Below, piece after piece: positions 61,093 through 64,000 of a stretch of DNA of 64,000 nt. Under the pieces are notes generated by a model, which saw only the letters and a list, made by a program, of their open reading frames with translations, did no database searches and was not told the origin of the DNA. Each line of letters starts with the position of its first letter. Within the stretch, counting starts at the first letter, position 1. The position numbers and the translations under genes are program-made. The DNA lies in contig OX638133.1 of NCBI GenBank assembly GCA_951804985.1, forward strand, positions 2,066,501 to 2,130,500, given 5' to 3'. Source of the stretch: Dryomyza anilis. Taxonomy: Eukaryota > Arthropoda > Insecta > Diptera > Dryomyzidae.

Positions 61093-62659
61093 TATTTTTT
61101 CTGTGCAATACAATTTTATAATTCTTGATTTAATATAAGAAAACCTTTGATTACAATTTTTTTGAGGAGTTTCCGATACAAACATTTTGGCATTTTTCGG
61201 GAATATTTTTGAAGTATTTGCGGCAAACACACAAATAATGAAAAGTATTTGGGAAGCGTATTGTAGATTATTAAATGTTACAGGGAGATTCCCGACATAT
61301 TTTGGGAAAATAATTTGAAGAGTATTTACTTGCCAGTGAAAACTAGTCGAAACCTTGTCGGTTTTTGATAGGGATTTGAAGAGCATATCTCCGCCAGTAA
61401 AACAAGGAAACAAACTGGTCGGTTACTGGTAGGGGTTTGAATAGTAGATCTCTACCAGTAAAACTAGTCAAGAACTGGTCGGTTACTGGTAGGAATTGTG
61501 ACTTGGGAAAAAACCAAACGATGTTTTAACGATATCAAAATTTATATAGGCCCAAATTGTCGAAGTCCATTACATATAATGAAAAAAAAAACGGAAATTT
61601 ATCATTATTTTATCGAATTTAAAATGATTGCCTAAGGGTTGTTTTAAAAAATATTTTTAATTATTTAAATTTTAGAGAAATATTGATAGTATTATAAAGT
61701 ATGGAAAAGAAACTATTTTTTCGATCTTATAATGTTTTTGCATATTTCGAGGAAGATGAACTCAAAATTCGAGCTCGATTTTCTCATACAAAATTGCTTA
61801 TTTTCAAATTTTGACTGGTATGGTGCTTAACCGTTTGTTGTATGCTGTCTAAAGTGGAGTAATATAGTTTTTCTAGAGTTTATTATGCACAAAATTGGAA
61901 ATATTGGGTTTGAATTAATTTAATTAAAGGTGAGTATAGAGAATAGATGATGCAATTAAAAAAAGAACCTTTTTTGAAGATTCAAAAAATTACCAAAAAC
62001 TTCAAAACTATATACCTTTCAAAATATGTTTTAATTTAATTTTGAAAAACCCATATTATATAAATTTGACTTCCAATTGTGTTCACGTCTGGGGATAATA
62101 AAAAGTGGTTTTCAGATACGAGATCAGCGACCTTGTAAAACCTAGTCTTATCGGAAGATGGATGTGAAAGTTAAATACTTGCTTTTCTGTTTTATTACAT
62201 TTGGTACACAATAAATAAAAATTTGATGCTAGTTGGTTCGCAACTCATTGCCAACCATCTTTTCGGTTCTTTCAACTGTTAAGTCGGTTCTTATAGCCAA
62301 AACTAAAAGGGTTATAGTTTCGATCACAACCAATTTAGAACTTATTAGAACAATGTGTGCATTACATATTTCAAATACCAACTGAATACTCCTGTTCCAT
62401 TAACCAAATTGTAGACATTTTGTTTTAAGCGAATAATTGGTTGTAACAACTTATACCCCATGCAAAAGGAGGTTATTTCTGTATATAGAAAGTAATGTTG
62501 GTATTCTCTGCGCCCAATTCTAAATACTACAAACCCATGATGAAACCCTGCAGGTGCAGTAAGCATTGAGACAAAATCATATTTTTAAAAACTAAATCAG
62601 AAAAAAGTAACTTTTGATTTTTTGATCCGAGCAGACGTAAAAGCACGTGATGAATAACA
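61093..62659. other. Probable gene 3 intron, continued
   Basis: 61270-61490 has three variants of GAACTGGTCGGTTACTGGTA-like text, a short local tandem repeat. 61505-61575 is a GATATC-family fragment. No exon is recognised. Confidence 0.5.
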
Positions 62660-62976
62660 ATAATAATAATAATAATAATAGTTTGGCGCTACAGTCCTGT
62701 ATAGAACTTCGGCCGAGCTCTCTCACCATTTTGAGCTGTGCGTGTTATATTTGTACTAAAAGTGGTGGGACCTACAGTTTATTGCCGAATCCGAACGGCG
62801 GGTGAGAGCTTTTCATAGGCAATGGTTTTACTCTCGTAGGTTTGCCATTTACTGACGAGAGGTAGCGCGGTATAGAAACATGTTTCTATGAAATGATGTT
62901 GTTAGCCCCAGTCCAGGCTTGAACCGGGGACCTTTCGGCTCGCAGTCCAACGCACTAACCACTGAGCTACCGCGGC
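62660..62976 (-). mobile_element. tRNA-derived SINE family 1, minus-strand copy
   Basis: On the minus strand the order is head, body and (ATT)n tail, nearly identical to 44341-44662. GTGATGAATAACA occurs on both sides (62647-62659 and 62988-63000), a possible target duplication offset by a few bases on the head side. Confidence 0.85.
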
Positions 62977-63617
62977 TACAATAACATGTGATGAATAACA
63001 TGTGATTCAATAAAAAAAATAAAAAAGAAATCTTTCTGAAAAATTGTTTGAGAATTGAAAATAAAAATATGATTTCAAAATTTAAGTTTAAGTGCCTGTT
63101 TCTGTATTTTGAAACGAAAGACTATAATTTTAAATAAATTTCAAAGTTTTAGAATTCAAGTAACATGAAATATAAATTTGCGTGATGATATTTTGAGGTG
63201 TGATATATTTCGTCGTTCGATTCGAAATACAGAAAGTGTGTATAAGATCTCCTCTCAATAAATATGCCACTTGTATTTTTTCATCATGTACCAACCTCTT
63301 TTTTTTTGCAAAAAATAAAATTTTCTTCATATAAATTTTTTATATTAAAAAAAAAAATTGTGAGCATTTATTTGGAATTTGGATCAGAATGCTCCTCTTT
63401 TATGTGAGAAACATTTTTCTATTTTTTAAATTCTTTTCTTAAAAAAAAAACAACTTTTTTTGTTGGCCAGATTATTAAATTGTCAACTATACAAATAATA
63501 GCAATAAAAAATTATCATATTAATGATTTGCATAAAATAATTTCTCTGCGTGCATCTAGTTTTACTACATATTTGTTTGGTCGATGCTCTTGTTAGCGTA
63601 TCTTACGAATTCTAGTT

Positions 63618-63869
63618 ATGCAGCCCAACAACTCAGCCAGCCAGCCAGCCGGCCAGCCACTCGTGGAGCACAAACACTTGCGACTGATTCTACCTCTATC
63701 ACTGTTGTTTTTGGTGCTGGTCTTGGTCATCGATTTGGGTCACTGTTACAGCCACAGCACAATTCACGCGGCCTTAAAACCTGACTTTGGCTGCGACCGA
63801 CTTTATTTCAACTGCTGTGTGACAAAGTCAAACAACAGACAACCAACCAACCGCACTGCAGACCAATAA
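63618..63869 (+). CDS. Possible small secreted protein (83 codons), unproven
   Basis: The frame opens with a short polar N-terminus, then a strong hydrophobic stretch (LILPLSLLFLVLVLVIDLG) ending GHCYS, like a signal peptide. About 40 residues follow with three further cysteines (FGCDRLYFNCC). The stop overlaps an AATAAA. GC content is higher than in the surroundings. Two overlapping frames are also open here, so chance is plausible. It lies in the presumed intron of gene 3. No family is recognised. Confidence 0.2.
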   Translation: MQPNNSASQPAGQPLVEHKHLRLILPLSLLFLVLVLVIDLGHCYSHSTIHAALKPDFGCDRLYFNCCVTKSNNRQPTNRTADQ

Positions 63870-64000
63870 AAATTCAGCTGTAAATAAAATGCAATGTCTA
63901 AATTAAAATTTATAAAAAAAAATAAAAAATGGCATTGGTCGAAGACTTGCACATGTAGCTAATGTTTTAAACTTTTTAAGTAACTTCCGACATTAAAAAA

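Overview
The window is AT-rich nuclear DNA with spliceosomal introns, T-rich acceptor tracts, GTAAGT/GTGAGT donors and dense small transposons. Its proteins are typical of higher flies (Diptera, Schizophora). I cannot name the species. All gene models come from reading ORFs, splice signals and phase by eye; nothing was aligned.

Genes. Three + strand genes appear to form a tandem cluster of Stubble/filzig-type clip-domain trypsin-like serine proteases. (1) The 3' part of a CG8172-like protease lies at 1551-5718 (five exons; 5' exons are left of the window). (2) A complete filzig-like protease of 994 codons lies at 26205-35472 (eight coding exons): membrane anchor, six-cysteine knot, about 600 residues of Thr/Pro-rich mucin-like linker, then a trypsin domain. 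(3) The first coding exon of a third gene, with a signal sequence, is at 52673-52808, with a likely Inr/DPE promoter near 51698; the rest is right of the window. Shared intron phases tie them together. Known relatives (Stubble, Notopleural, filzig) remodel the apical matrix and cuticle in epithelial morphogenesis.

Non-genic DNA. 5.9-26.2 kb is probably the promoter and long 5' UTR intron of gene 2: a promoter candidate near 10.7 kb, a GC-rich block at 11.3-12.3 kb and a CAA/CAG-rich block with a strong splice donor at 17700. It also holds an A-rich CAAAA tract, a 292-bp-period tandem array, a 1-kb fold-back element with a 65-bp perfect palindrome, and a head-to-head snapback transposon. 35.5-51.6 kb is intergenic and holds a 19-bp satellite, a broken Tc1/mariner-like transposase and a decayed non-LTR retrotransposon. 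52.8-64 kb is probably intron 1 of gene 3. Two tRNA-derived SINE families, a 700-bp interspersed family and many short terminal-inverted-repeat elements are spread throughout.

I found no operon, defence locus, CRISPR array or clearly new multi-gene system. The unusual content is repeat biology and the protease cluster itself.
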